Assembly (NCBI RefSeq): GCF_010078235.1
Contig: NZ_JAABOS010000002.1
Span: 564,441 to 628,440 of the forward strand
DNA length: 64,000 nt
DNA from: Cognatundibacterium crateris
Lineage (GTDB): Bacteria; Pseudomonadota; Gammaproteobacteria; Burkholderiales; Burkholderiaceae_D
Direction of reading: 5' to 3'
Shown: positions 1 to 6,213 of the stretch, piece by piece
How positions within the stretch are numbered: position 1 is the stretch's first letter
How the letters are laid out: the number at the start of each line of letters is the position of its first letter
Translations under genes and position numbers: made by a program
The notes under the pieces: generated by a model
The model's input: only the letters and a program-made list of their open reading frames with translations
Databases searched by the model: none
What the model was told of the DNA's origin: nothing

Positions 1-276
1 AAGTGGCGCTGTGATGCGATGCTAGCCGAAGTGATTGCGAAATTCTCAGGTCTGAAGCTTATCATGCTGGATCGTTTCGACTGTCTTAATGCAGAAGGTC
101 GTAGCGATATGATCGCATGGCTTGAGGAAATAACAGCGTCGGGATCGATTGATTCTGCCATAGTTTTTGGAACAATGAAGGATAAGCCAAAACTGCCTTC
201 AACCTGCCAGCTAGTCTGGATGATAAATGGCGAAAATGAACAAGATACGCAACAGCAATCGCTTGTAGCTGCATAG
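1..276 (+). CDS. Phage-type ATP-binding protein, C-terminal fragment
   Basis: The frame is open from the first base of the window, so this is the C-terminal ~91 residues of a longer protein; the ATG at 19 is internal. The fragment holds a Walker-B-like strand (LIMLDRFDCLN) followed by GRSDMIAWLEEI, as in AAA/ABC-type ATPases, and a strand ending FGTMKD that could be a sensor element. It lies 73 bp upstream of ssb on the same strand. A nucleotide-binding protein beside ssb is common in the recombination/replication module of temperate phages. The exact family is not identified and Walker A lies outside the window. Confidence 0.55.
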   Translation, partial: KWRCDAMLAEVIAKFSGLKLIMLDRFDCLNAEGRSDMIAWLEEITASGSIDSAIVFGTMKDKPKLPSTCQLVWMINGENEQDTQQQSLVAA

Positions 277-349
277 AGCAATAACTTGGCGCGATCGAGA
301 TGTTAATAGGCGGGGGCAGGCTCCCGCTTCAATATGAAAGGCAAAAAAA

Positions 350-826
350 ATGGCGTCCGTAAATAAAGTAATTATCGTCGGGAATTTGGGGAAAGACCCC
401 GATACTCGCTTCACACCGGGTGGCGATGCAATGACCAGCATCACGGTCGCGACCACTGACACTTGGAAAGATAAAGCGACAGGCGAAAAGAAAGAGCAGA
501 CCGAGTGGCACCGCATTACCTTCTTCGGTAAGCTGGCAGAAATCGCTGGGCAGTACCTCAAAAAAGGTTCCCAGGTCTACGTCGAAGGCTCCCTGCGTAC
601 CCGCAAATACACCGATAAAGACGGCGTGGAAAAGTATGCAACTGACATCAAAGCAGATTCCATGCAGATGTTAGGCAGCCGCCAGGGTATGGGCGACGCA
701 GGCATGGACGACGGCTACGGCGCACCCACCCCAGCCCGACGCCCGGCAGCCCCGGCACAACGCCCAGCCCCGGCACAACGCCCAGCCCCGAATTTCTCGG
801 ATATGGATGACGATATTCCCTATTGA
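350..826 (+). CDS. ssb: Single-stranded DNA-binding protein (phage/element copy)
   Basis: Protein of 158 aa. Residues 1-110 form a standard bacterial SSB OB fold, starting [16 protein letters not shown] with [14 protein letters not shown] in the middle. A Pro/Ala/Gln/Arg linker follows, containing tandem PAPAQR units encoded by a near-perfect DNA repeat, and then an acidic tip ending MDDDIPY. The canonical tip ends DIPF; a Tyr at the last position is a small departure in the segment that docks partner proteins. It coats ssDNA during replication and recombination. Its neighbours (ATPase fragment, HTH protein, integrase) suggest the copy belongs to a prophage, not the housekeeping gene usually beside uvrA. 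Confidence 0.93.
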   Translation: MASVNKVIIVGNLGKDPDTRFTPGGDAMTSITVATTDTWKDKATGEKKEQTEWHRITFFGKLAEIAGQYLKKGSQVYVEGSLRTRKYTDKDGVEKYATDIKADSMQMLGSRQGMGDAGMDDGYGAPTPARRPAAPAQRPAPAQRPAPNFSDMDDDIPY

Positions 827-922
827 GCGGCTTGGGTATTTATCCCCAACCGCTTACATACAAAAATACCATGCCAATTTGAATGCGGCGTAGCAGTTTG
901 GACTACATTATTGACGACCGGC

Positions 923-1363
923 CTAAGGAGGCGCGAATACAGGGGTGACCCGTGGGGCGCGTGGATTTCCGCCTCCAATATAGCGACCAAGCTGCGTTCC
1001 ATCCGGCACACTGTTTTTTAGATACAGTGAGGTAATACTCAGAAACTGTCCGTTGGAGATGTATTTGAGCACCAGCAGCGCTGCTGGGTTGAGGTTTAGC
1101 CGAATTTTACTTTTATCGTGCTCTTCCGCAGAATAAACTGTCCCAGACTGGCTCAATTTAAAGTAAACCATACTCGCTACTGTATGGTTGTTGTTTATGA
1201 GCCATTGGCCATGCCGTTTTTGTATATGCTCCGCCCCCCAGTAAGCATTTCCCTGTTGCAACTTGATTGGCAGAGGGGCGACCACCCCGGGAATGATGTT
1301 ACCGGGCATCACCCCGAAAGTTGTTGAACCATTAACTGTCCAGAAGCCCAATATGTCTGACAC
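923..1363 (-). CDS. Uncharacterised protein, possible BECR-fold nuclease domain
   Basis: An ORF of 146 codons opposite to ssb and to the genes downstream. The track start is GTG at 1363; the frame is closed by a stop six codons upstream and no ATG is available, so the gene could be a free-standing domain or a truncated remnant. Visible features are WGAEHIQKRHG near residue 42, a Lys/Ile/Leu-rich strand (SKIRLNLNP), GQFLSITSLYLK near residue 105, and a Pro-rich end. The HIxKRH motif followed by paired strands ending in a Ser/Thr-rich strand resembles BECR-fold (barnase/EndoU/colicin/RelE) RNase domains found at the C-termini of phage proteins and polymorphic toxins. That match is from memory and tentative. 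No immunity gene is obvious beside it. Confidence 0.5.
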   Translation of the reverse strand: MSDILGFWTVNGSTTFGVMPGNIIPGVVAPLPIKLQQGNAYWGAEHIQKRHGQWLINNNHTVASMVYFKLSQSGTVYSAEEHDKSKIRLNLNPAALLVLKYISNGQFLSITSLYLKNSVPDGTQLGRYIGGGNPRAPRVTPVFAPP

Positions 1364-1474
1364 ATGCCACCATACATAAGTTTATGTCGAAGTAGCAATT
1401 ATCCTCCATGCTGAGGATATACGTACGATTTACTTTGACTTGCTCATTTTTGAGTAAGATGTGCTACACTATGT

Positions 1475-1680
1475 TTGTCGTTGATGACGAAGCGTCCGCT
1501 GTAGTGGCAACAAGGTGAGGCGCATTTAGCAAAAGTGGGGCCATGTGTAGTACTCACTTGAACGTGGTGTTGGTTTTGATACCAACTCAGGATTCCACTA
1601 GCTTAGGCTATTTGGATACTGCGGGCGCCGTTCCGACAATTAACACTGAAAGCCGCCTCCGGGCGGCTTTCTTCATTTCA
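1475..1680 (+). ncRNA. Candidate structured small RNA
   Basis: A non-coding stretch between a promoter-like element (TACACT hexamer with an upstream TG near 1465-1472) and a 10-bp GC-rich stem-loop (1648-1671). Internal helices visible by eye are AAGTG/CACTT around 1534-1559 and GTTGGT/ACCAAC at 1569-1586. No known RNA family is recognised. The plus strand is preferred because promoter and terminator-like hairpin are ordered that way, but the T-run after the hairpin is interrupted. It could equally be an intergenic control region. Confidence 0.3.
1646..1679 (+). terminator. GC stem-loop, probable intrinsic terminator
   Basis: GAAAGCCGCC at 1648-1657 pairs perfectly with GGCGGCTTTC at 1662-1671 across a four-base loop. 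A T-rich but interrupted tail (CTTCATTT) follows. It would end a plus-strand transcript starting near 1475. Confidence 0.55.
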
Positions 1681-2112
1681 GCTATACCTTCCTCGTACTG
1701 AATAGGCACTTTCCTCGGGCTACCAGGCAGTCTCCTTGCAGATGCACTATCTTGCAGTAGGACAACGTCGTCTGATGATAGACCGTTGGATAAAGCAGAC
1801 TGCATCTAGTTTGGTTGCGCTGCGACTGGGATGTATGCGATCGCCAGACAGTGCTCCCCAAGGCCGGCCAAAACCAAAGTTGCAAACCTAAATGCAGCGT
1901 AGTTCCACATTCCTAAATCTGATTTTACTGCAAAGTGTTATACAAATAAATTTCCCAACGAAACGACAAGGCTAAGAGTAACCTTATACGGCTTTTTTTA
2001 TGCTAAAATGAATTTATTGCTTTTTTGCTGGCTAGCCAATTTAAGAGCTAGAAGCCCGATTGCACCCGCACTTGCATCAATAAAAATTCATATTTGCATT
2101 TTTTTAATCACA

Positions 2113-2421
2113 ATGTCAGATTCATTAAATATTAGACAATGCGCCGATTTACTTCACGTCAATGAATCAACTGTTAGTGAAATGGCGATATCTGGAGAGA
2201 TCCCGGGCGCAAAGATTGGCCGTGCATGGGTATTTTTGAAGGAAGATGTTATTTCTTATTTGAGGAATGAAATTTCAAAACAGACAGCGGTTCGAAAAAA
2301 AGAAGCAGATGAAAAGAAACCAAAAGAAAAGTTTCCAGAAAGCTCCCTCGTAATGATTAAGGGGGCTCCAAAAGTCAGCAGAAAGCGCGTGCTGCCTGAT
2401 TTGAGCGCGTATCAAAATTAA
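2113..2421 (+). CDS. Excisionase-like helix-turn-helix DNA-binding protein
   Basis: The start at 2113 (MSDSLNIRQCADLLHV) was chosen because the longer frame back to 2008 adds an unconvincing hydrophobic leader. Product 102 aa. Residues 4-55 are a MerR-like winged helix-turn-helix of the excisionase/AlpA type: a helix (IRQCADLLHV), a recognition helix (NESTVSEMAISGEI), and the wing signature PGAKIGRAWVFLKEDVISYL. A highly charged Lys/Glu tail follows. Such proteins bind DNA to bend it for excision or to control integrase genes; position in the integrase module fits either role. A terminator follows at 2458-2496. Confidence 0.75.
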   Translation: MSDSLNIRQCADLLHVNESTVSEMAISGEIPGAKIGRAWVFLKEDVISYLRNEISKQTAVRKKEADEKKPKEKFPESSLVMIKGAPKVSRKRVLPDLSAYQN

Positions 2422-2457
2422 CTGACATGCTTAGAGCAAGACGATAGCTATATCGGC

Positions 2458-2496
2458 GGCGATTTCACCTACATCGAGTGATGATCGCTTTTTTTA
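2458..2496 (+). terminator. Intrinsic terminator after HTH gene
   Basis: GCGAT at 2459-2463 pairs with ATCGC at 2484-2488, with an inner CAC/GTG pairing, followed immediately by seven T residues. It sits between the HTH gene and the next small gene. Confidence 0.6.
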
Positions 2497-2511
2497 ATTT
2501 GGATATACAAA

Positions 2512-2874
2512 ATGAACATTACCAAAACAGAAGATGCAAGCGAATCCATTAGCCTTAATTTGATTGATTTGAATGGCCGCCTCTGGACTATCCCCGCGGA
2601 GGTAGTGAAGACAAAAATGAAGGATCAAAATTTTGCATTACATAAGTCGCTTGATCTTTATGATAATGCATGGGTAGTTACGCATGTTGAAACTGGCGCA
2701 ATCGTCTACACGGACAACCTTAAGAATGCAGCAGTTGCAATAGCAGCAAAGAAAATAAATGGCATGACTATCAAAAAATTTAATGAGGCCGTTGAGAAAA
2801 TTCAAGAAATCCGGCGCGAATTAGAGTCAGAAAGACGCGCAGAGTTCATTGCGCAACACCTTAATGGTAAGTGA
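2512..2874 (+). CDS. Hypothetical protein of the integrative element
   Basis: A 120-aa acidic-to-neutral soluble protein with no recognised family. The N-terminal half has alternating strand-like segments (SLNLIDLNGRLWTIP, NAWVVTHVETGAIVYTD). The C-terminal third is a charged helix rich in Glu, Arg and Lys (IQEIRRELESERRAEF), probably coiled-coil. No signal peptide or membrane segment. It lies between the HTH gene and a small membrane ORF, all on the plus strand, and has the AT-rich codon use of the element. Function unknown. Confidence 0.6.
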   Translation: MNITKTEDASESISLNLIDLNGRLWTIPAEVVKTKMKDQNFALHKSLDLYDNAWVVTHVETGAIVYTDNLKNAAVAIAAKKINGMTIKKFNEAVEKIQEIRRELESERRAEFIAQHLNGK

Positions 2875-2910
2875 AATATCAAATTACAATAGACGTCAAA
2901 AATATGAGGT

Positions 2911-3108
2911 ATGGGCAGAAAAATGAAATGGATACGAATATGTTTGTTTATACCAACTTTTCTTTTGCTGATGAATTATCTCGGGTTTGATAAATTTGAC
3001 CGGAGAGGCGCATCTATTAGAATTTTCGCTTGCACCCTGGCCTCCTTGGTGATTGTAGGTGTCATAGACTATATTGCAACATCTTTGTTCGGTATTCAAT
3101 TAGATTAA
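2911..3108 (+). CDS. Possible small membrane protein
   Basis: A 65-aa frame predicted to cross the membrane twice: a hydrophobic stretch near residues 8-24 (ICLFIPTFLLLMNYL) and another near 38-60 (IFACTLASLVIVGVIDYI), separated by a charged loop. The start could be 2911 or the Met at 2923; a GAGG lies just upstream of the first. No family recognised. Low-complexity hydrophobic ORFs can arise by chance, so support is moderate. Confidence 0.4.
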   Translation: MGRKMKWIRICLFIPTFLLLMNYLGFDKFDRRGASIRIFACTLASLVIVGVIDYIATSLFGIQLD

Positions 3109-3196
3109 GCATTCAATACTCACAAATAACATACGCCACATTCGGCTTCGGTTAAAATTCGGGCTATCCGAACAACAACTAAAAGTAGAGCCGAAC

Positions 3197-3373
3197 ATGG
3201 ATTTAGTTTCGCCATTATCAGATCAGGAAGTTGAATTAATTCAATGCTTCAGAATGTCTGATGAAATTCACAAAAGCTTAATCTTGACTTCGGCAGAAGT
3301 TGCAAAAGAGTATGCAATTAAAAAGGCAAATCACAAGGCCGAGGTCTACCAGTTTCCGATGACAAGGAATTAA
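3197..3373 (+). CDS. Small hypothetical protein convergent with integrase
   Basis: A 58-aa ORF (MDLVSPLSDQEVELIQ... ending YQFPMTRN) with balanced soluble composition and two helix-like segments, the second containing LTSAEVAKEYAIKKANHK. A purine-rich AGTAGAG lies upstream of the ATG. Its stop codon at 3371-3373 overlaps the integrase stop (3370-3372) in opposite orientation, so the two genes converge tail to tail. No family recognised. A short regulator beside int is a reasonable guess from position only. Confidence 0.5.
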   Translation: MDLVSPLSDQEVELIQCFRMSDEIHKSLILTSAEVAKEYAIKKANHKAEVYQFPMTRN

Positions 3374-4530
3374 CCGAGCCTATCCGCAAGATTACTGGCG
3401 CGCAGATTTCCATAGCGAGCTAGCATCCTAGTTGAGCTGTGCCCAGTAATTTTCATAATTTCAAAGTCGCTAAGATTTGTCTTCTCAAATAATCTTGATG
3501 TAGCCTCATGGCGCAAATCGTGGAATCGTAAATCTCCACACCCAGCGGCATCAAATATTCGCGCAAACTGCCGCGACAACTTTGATGTGGTCTGGCGCAG
3601 CGACAAACCATCAAAGCCATCTAGCCAAGGGAAAAGCAAGTCATTCTGATGGTTGAATCCCGCCATACCCCGGCTTTGACTACTAACAATTTCCAAGTAC
3701 GAACTGATCGAAGCAATTGCTTTACGAGAAAGCGGTACCTGGCGCTTATTGCCATTTTTTGTTTTATCGAGAAATATAGTCTTCTTCTCTAGAGATATCT
3801 GATCGAGTGTTAGAGAAAACATCTCTCGCATCCGCATTGCGGACTCTAGAGCCAAATCAAAAATAAGCTCAATTGCCGCCTGATAATTCATCTCAAGTGG
3901 GCGCTCGCGCTGACTTGGCTTATCTCTAGCCATTACTGAGCGAATTCGCTCTTCTTCGCCGGGCTCCAGCCGGCGATCACGCTTGTCGTCACTTTTCTCT
4001 GCATGCTCACCATCAAATGCTCGCGCTGCAGCGACATCTCTATCTGAATACTGCGCGTACCGCTTTGGTAGTTGCCTAATCGGGTTTATAACAAGCGGCA
4101 CTATATTTCGCCTACCAGCCCAATCAAAGCAGCGACCAAGAGCCCCGACATGATGCCGGATAGTATCAGGCGAAAGGTTATATTCGACCTTCATTGCAAA
4201 CACCCACTTCTCAACCCAGGCGTAATCGATTCTCTTTAACTCTGCTTCACCAATGCGGGCATATTGAACATTGAGCAGCCTCTCATCTGAATCTGGCACT
4301 GAATTTGCGACCAGGTACTCTTTAATTAGGTCAGCAATTGTGTTGTGCTCTGACTTTTTTGCAAAGAGCTCTTGCGGAACGATCCCACGGTCTAGCAGCG
4401 CTTCAAGCTTTGCTACATACGAATCACCCTCAGCCTCATCAGCAAATGTCAAATATAGCGGCTTAGCCAATAATGACTTGCGCTTAATGACGTATTCCCA
4501 TCCTTTATTCTTCTGTCTCTTTGTAGCCAT
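3370..4530 (-). CDS. Phage-type tyrosine integrase
   Basis: Site-specific tyrosine recombinase of 386 aa. N-terminal ~55 residues are arm-binding-like, a core-binding SAM-like domain spans roughly 60-170, and the catalytic domain roughly 185-386. Catalytic residues are in place: Arg233 (SAMRMREM), His337 and Arg340 (FHDLRHEA), His364 (ITGHSS) and the nucleophile Tyr373 (ARYGNL). It integrates and excises the element by strand exchange at an attachment site. The gene reads away from tRNA-Cys, whose 3' end is 167 bp upstream of its start, the usual arrangement for tRNA-targeting elements. Direct repeats in the intervening DNA may be binding sites. Confidence 0.92.
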   Translation of the reverse strand: MATKRQKNKGWEYVIKRKSLLAKPLYLTFADEAEGDSYVAKLEALLDRGIVPQELFAKKSEHNTIADLIKEYLVANSVPDSDERLLNVQYARIGEAELKRIDYAWVEKWVFAMKVEYNLSPDTIRHHVGALGRCFDWAGRRNIVPLVINPIRQLPKRYAQYSDRDVAAARAFDGEHAEKSDDKRDRRLEPGEEERIRSVMARDKPSQRERPLEMNYQAAIELIFDLALESAMRMREMFSLTLDQISLEKKTIFLDKTKNGNKRQVPLSRKAIASISSYLEIVSSQSRGMAGFNHQNDLLFPWLDGFDGLSLRQTTSKLSRQFARIFDAAGCGDLRFHDLRHEATSRLFEKTNLSDFEIMKITGHSSTRMLARYGNLRASNLADRLG

Positions 4531-4575
4531 AGATTATTTTCTCAACTCACGTCAACGTCCAACAAAAATTATGTA

Positions 4576-4606
4576 CGGGTGGATAGCCACTTTTTCCGGG
4601 TGGATA
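4576..4606. repeat. Direct repeats upstream of integrase
   Basis: CGGGTGGATA occurs at 4576-4585 and again at 4597-4606, 21 bp apart (two helical turns). They lie between the integrase start and the tRNA-Cys 3' end. Spacing and place suit integrase arm-type sites or an operator; this role is inferred. Confidence 0.5.
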
Positions 4607-4640
4607 AACACCCAATTAGGGGCGATTAGGCGGGAATAGA

Positions 4641-4670
4641 TAAAAAAATAGCCCACTCGTGAGTGGGCTA
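4641..4670 (-). terminator. Terminator of the tRNA-Gly/tRNA-Cys unit
   Basis: TAGCCCACTC and GAGTGGGCTA (4649-4670) form a perfect stem. On the minus strand the stem is followed by seven T residues. It lies 27 bp past the tRNA-Cys 3' end. Confidence 0.85.
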
Positions 4671-4696
4671 AGTCTTTGATTTTACTACTTATTTAC

Positions 4697-4770
4697 TGGA
4701 GGCGGGGGTCGGGATCGAACCGGCGTCTACGGCTTTGCAGGCCGCTGCATAACCACTTTGCTACCCCGCC
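4697..4770 (-). tRNA. tRNA-Cys (anticodon GCA)
   Basis: A 74-nt cloverleaf with acceptor GGCGGGG/CCCCGCC, anticodon stem CGGC/GCCG around loop CTGCAAA, T-loop GGTTCGATCCC and encoded CCA. It is the last tRNA of a cluster also holding six tRNA-Gly. Its 3' end faces the integrase, so it is the likely attachment target. Confidence 0.96.
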
Positions 4771-4821
4771 TTTGAGATACTTCACAGCTTACGCTGCGAA
4801 ATACATCACTACTGCTCTGAT

Positions 4822-4844
4822 AAAAACGGGGAACGTATTCCCCG
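4822..4844 (-). terminator. Internal terminator-like hairpin between tRNA-Gly and tRNA-Cys
   Basis: CGGGGAA and TTCCCCG (4827-4844) flank a four-base loop and are followed on the minus strand by a run of five T. It may reduce read-through from the tRNA-Gly array into tRNA-Cys, or act as a processing hairpin. Confidence 0.6.
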
Positions 4845-4852
4845 ATTTAATC

Positions 4853-4928
4853 TGGAGCGGGAAAAGAGTCTCGAACTCTCGACCTCAACCTTGGCAAGGT
4901 TGCGCTCTACCAACTGAGCTATTCCCGC
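4853..4928 (-). tRNA. tRNA-Gly (GCC), copy 6 (promoter-distal)
   Basis: A 76-nt cloverleaf: acceptor GCGGGAA/TTCCCGC, anticodon stem CAACC/GGTTG around loop TTGCCAA, encoded CCA. Identical to the five other copies upstream. Confidence 0.97.
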
Positions 4929-4957
4929 ATTAACTGTTGCCTGCTGTGTGGGGAAAG

Positions 4958-5033
4958 TGGAGCGGGAAAAGAGTCTCGAACTCTCGACCTCAACCTTGGC
5001 AAGGTTGCGCTCTACCAACTGAGCTATTCCCGC
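4958..5033 (-). tRNA. tRNA-Gly (GCC), copy 5
   Basis: Identical 76-nt tRNA-Gly(GCC) with encoded CCA, 105 bp from the next copy; the 29-bp spacer is also identical. Confidence 0.97.
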
Positions 5034-5062
5034 ATTAACTGTTGCCTGCTGTGTGGGGAAAG

Positions 5063-5138
5063 TGGAGCGGGAAAAGAGTCTCGAACTCTCGACCTCAACC
5101 TTGGCAAGGTTGCGCTCTACCAACTGAGCTATTCCCGC
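5063..5138 (-). tRNA. tRNA-Gly (GCC), copy 4
   Basis: Identical 76-nt tRNA-Gly(GCC) with encoded CCA in the tandem array. Confidence 0.97.
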
Positions 5139-5167
5139 ATTAACTGTTGCCTGCTGTGTGGGGAAAG

Positions 5168-5243
5168 TGGAGCGGGAAAAGAGTCTCGAACTCTCGACCT
5201 CAACCTTGGCAAGGTTGCGCTCTACCAACTGAGCTATTCCCGC
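5168..5243 (-). tRNA. tRNA-Gly (GCC), copy 3
   Basis: Identical 76-nt tRNA-Gly(GCC) with encoded CCA in the tandem array. Confidence 0.97.
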
Positions 5244-5272
5244 ATTAACTGTTGCCTGCTGTGTGGGGAAAG

Positions 5273-5348
5273 TGGAGCGGGAAAAGAGTCTCGAACTCTC
5301 GACCTCAACCTTGGCAAGGTTGCGCTCTACCAACTGAGCTATTCCCGC
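5273..5348 (-). tRNA. tRNA-Gly (GCC), copy 2
   Basis: Identical 76-nt tRNA-Gly(GCC) with encoded CCA in the tandem array. Confidence 0.97.
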
Positions 5349-5377
5349 ATTAACTGTTGCCTGCTGTGTGGGGAAAG

Positions 5378-5453
5378 TGGAGCGGGAAAAGAGTCTCGAA
5401 CTCTCGACCTCAACCTTGGCAAGGTTGCGCTCTACCAACTGAGCTATTCCCGC
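5378..5453 (-). tRNA. tRNA-Gly (GCC), copy 1 (promoter-proximal)
   Basis: Identical 76-nt tRNA-Gly(GCC) with encoded CCA. Its 5' end is 17 bp downstream of the -10 hexamer of the array promoter. Confidence 0.97.
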
Positions 5454-5470
5454 ATTAACGAAAGACCAAA

Positions 5471-5498
5471 ATTATATAGCACTCCGAAATTATGTCAA
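5471..5498 (-). promoter_or_regulatory. Sigma-70 promoter of the tRNA array
   Basis: On the minus strand a perfect TTGACA (5493-5498), a 16-bp spacer and a perfect TATAAT (5471-5476) precede the first tRNA-Gly. It is among the best matches to consensus seen in the window. Confidence 0.88.
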
Positions 5499-5503
5499 GC
5501 GGG

Positions 5504-6094
5504 CTAACTCACTTTGTCCTGCTGCTCTGTGCTTTCCTTGATCATGGGCCAGGCTTTTTTCAGGTAATAGCACATCGACCAGACGGTCAGCACGGCGGCC
5601 ACCAGCAATAACCAAGAACCGATCAGCACAGTATCGATACCAAACAGCATGTCGTAATACAGCAGCATAGGAATGGCGATCATCTGCGCCGTGGTTTTAA
5701 TTTTACCCAGCGAGCTGACCGCTACCGATTTCGAGGCGCCGATCAGCGCCATCCATTCACGCAATGCAGAGATGGTGATCTCGCGCCCTATGATCACAAA
5801 CGCGATCACGGCATTCACCCTGTCCAGCTGCACCAGCACCAGCAAAGCGCCAGCCACCATCAGCTTGTCGGCCACCGGATCGAGGAAAGCACCAAACGAG
5901 GAAGTCTGATTCCAGCGCCGCGCCAGAAAGCCATCAAACCAATCCGTCACCGCTGCCACGATAAATACGATGGTCGAGGCCAGGCCCTTATGGAAGGGAC
6001 TCAGCCACGCATCCGGCAAATAAAAAACACCGACCACCAAAGGAATCAGTGCGACGCGCAACCAGGTCAGCAGTATCGGAAAATTTAAGGGCAT
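5504..6094 (-). CDS. pgsA: CDP-diacylglycerol--glycerol-3-phosphate 3-phosphatidyltransferase
   Basis: Inner-membrane enzyme of 196 aa that joins CDP-diacylglycerol and glycerol-3-phosphate to phosphatidylglycerol phosphate, the committed step to phosphatidylglycerol and cardiolipin. The CDP-alcohol phosphotransferase signature D-x2-DG-x2-AR-x8-G-x3-D-x3-D is complete from Asp51 to Asp76 (DWFDGFLARR ... FGAFLDPVADK). About five hydrophobic segments surround it. Length is normal. It follows uvrC by 119 bp on the same strand, a pairing common in proteobacteria. The tRNA promoter starts only a few bases after its stop. Confidence 0.96.
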   Translation of the reverse strand: MPLNFPILLTWLRVALIPLVVGVFYLPDAWLSPFHKGLASTIVFIVAAVTDWFDGFLARRWNQTSSFGAFLDPVADKLMVAGALLVLVQLDRVNAVIAFVIIGREITISALREWMALIGASKSVAVSSLGKIKTTAQMIAIPMLLYYDMLFGIDTVLIGSWLLLVAAVLTVWSMCYYLKKAWPMIKESTEQQDKVS

Positions 6095-6213
6095 GACTTT
6101 TGTTATGAGGTTCGGGCCAGTGGTTCAGCATGGCAGCGACTACCGCTTTTGCGTGCCGCGCACAGTGCTGATTTCACCGTTTTTTTATAAGAAATTCCGC
6201 CCATTATATTTGT

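Larger units (their letters stand above)
1364..2112. other. Long non-coding stretch in the prophage
   Basis: About 750 bp without a convincing protein gene; the short ORFs seen here lack ribosome binding sites and protein-like composition. It contains a promoter-like segment around 1436-1472 (TTGACT, extended TGCTACACT), a hairpin-rich region from about 1480, and a strong GC stem-loop at 1648-1671. Together these look more like a small RNA gene than decayed coding DNA. The last ~180 bp before the HTH gene are AT-rich and probably hold its promoter. Confidence 0.5.
4853..5453 (-). repeat. Tandem array of six identical 105-bp tRNA-Gly units
   Basis: Each unit is a 76-bp tRNA plus a 29-bp spacer (ATTAACTGTTGCC...GGGGAAAG on the plus strand). 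No base differences between units were seen by eye, spacers included, which implies recent amplification or strong gene conversion. The array also creates a 209-codon open frame with a repeating peptide, which is an artefact. Confidence 0.95.

Noticed and set aside
4809..5438. A 209-codon minus-strand frame with five repeats of the same peptide
   Set aside because: It is read across the six tRNA-Gly genes and their spacers; the repeat peptide is a by-product of the 105-bp unit.
4853..5453. Regular repeats with constant spacing that could be taken for a CRISPR array
   Set aside because: The repeat unit folds as tRNA-Gly(GCC) and the 29-bp spacers are identical, not unique.
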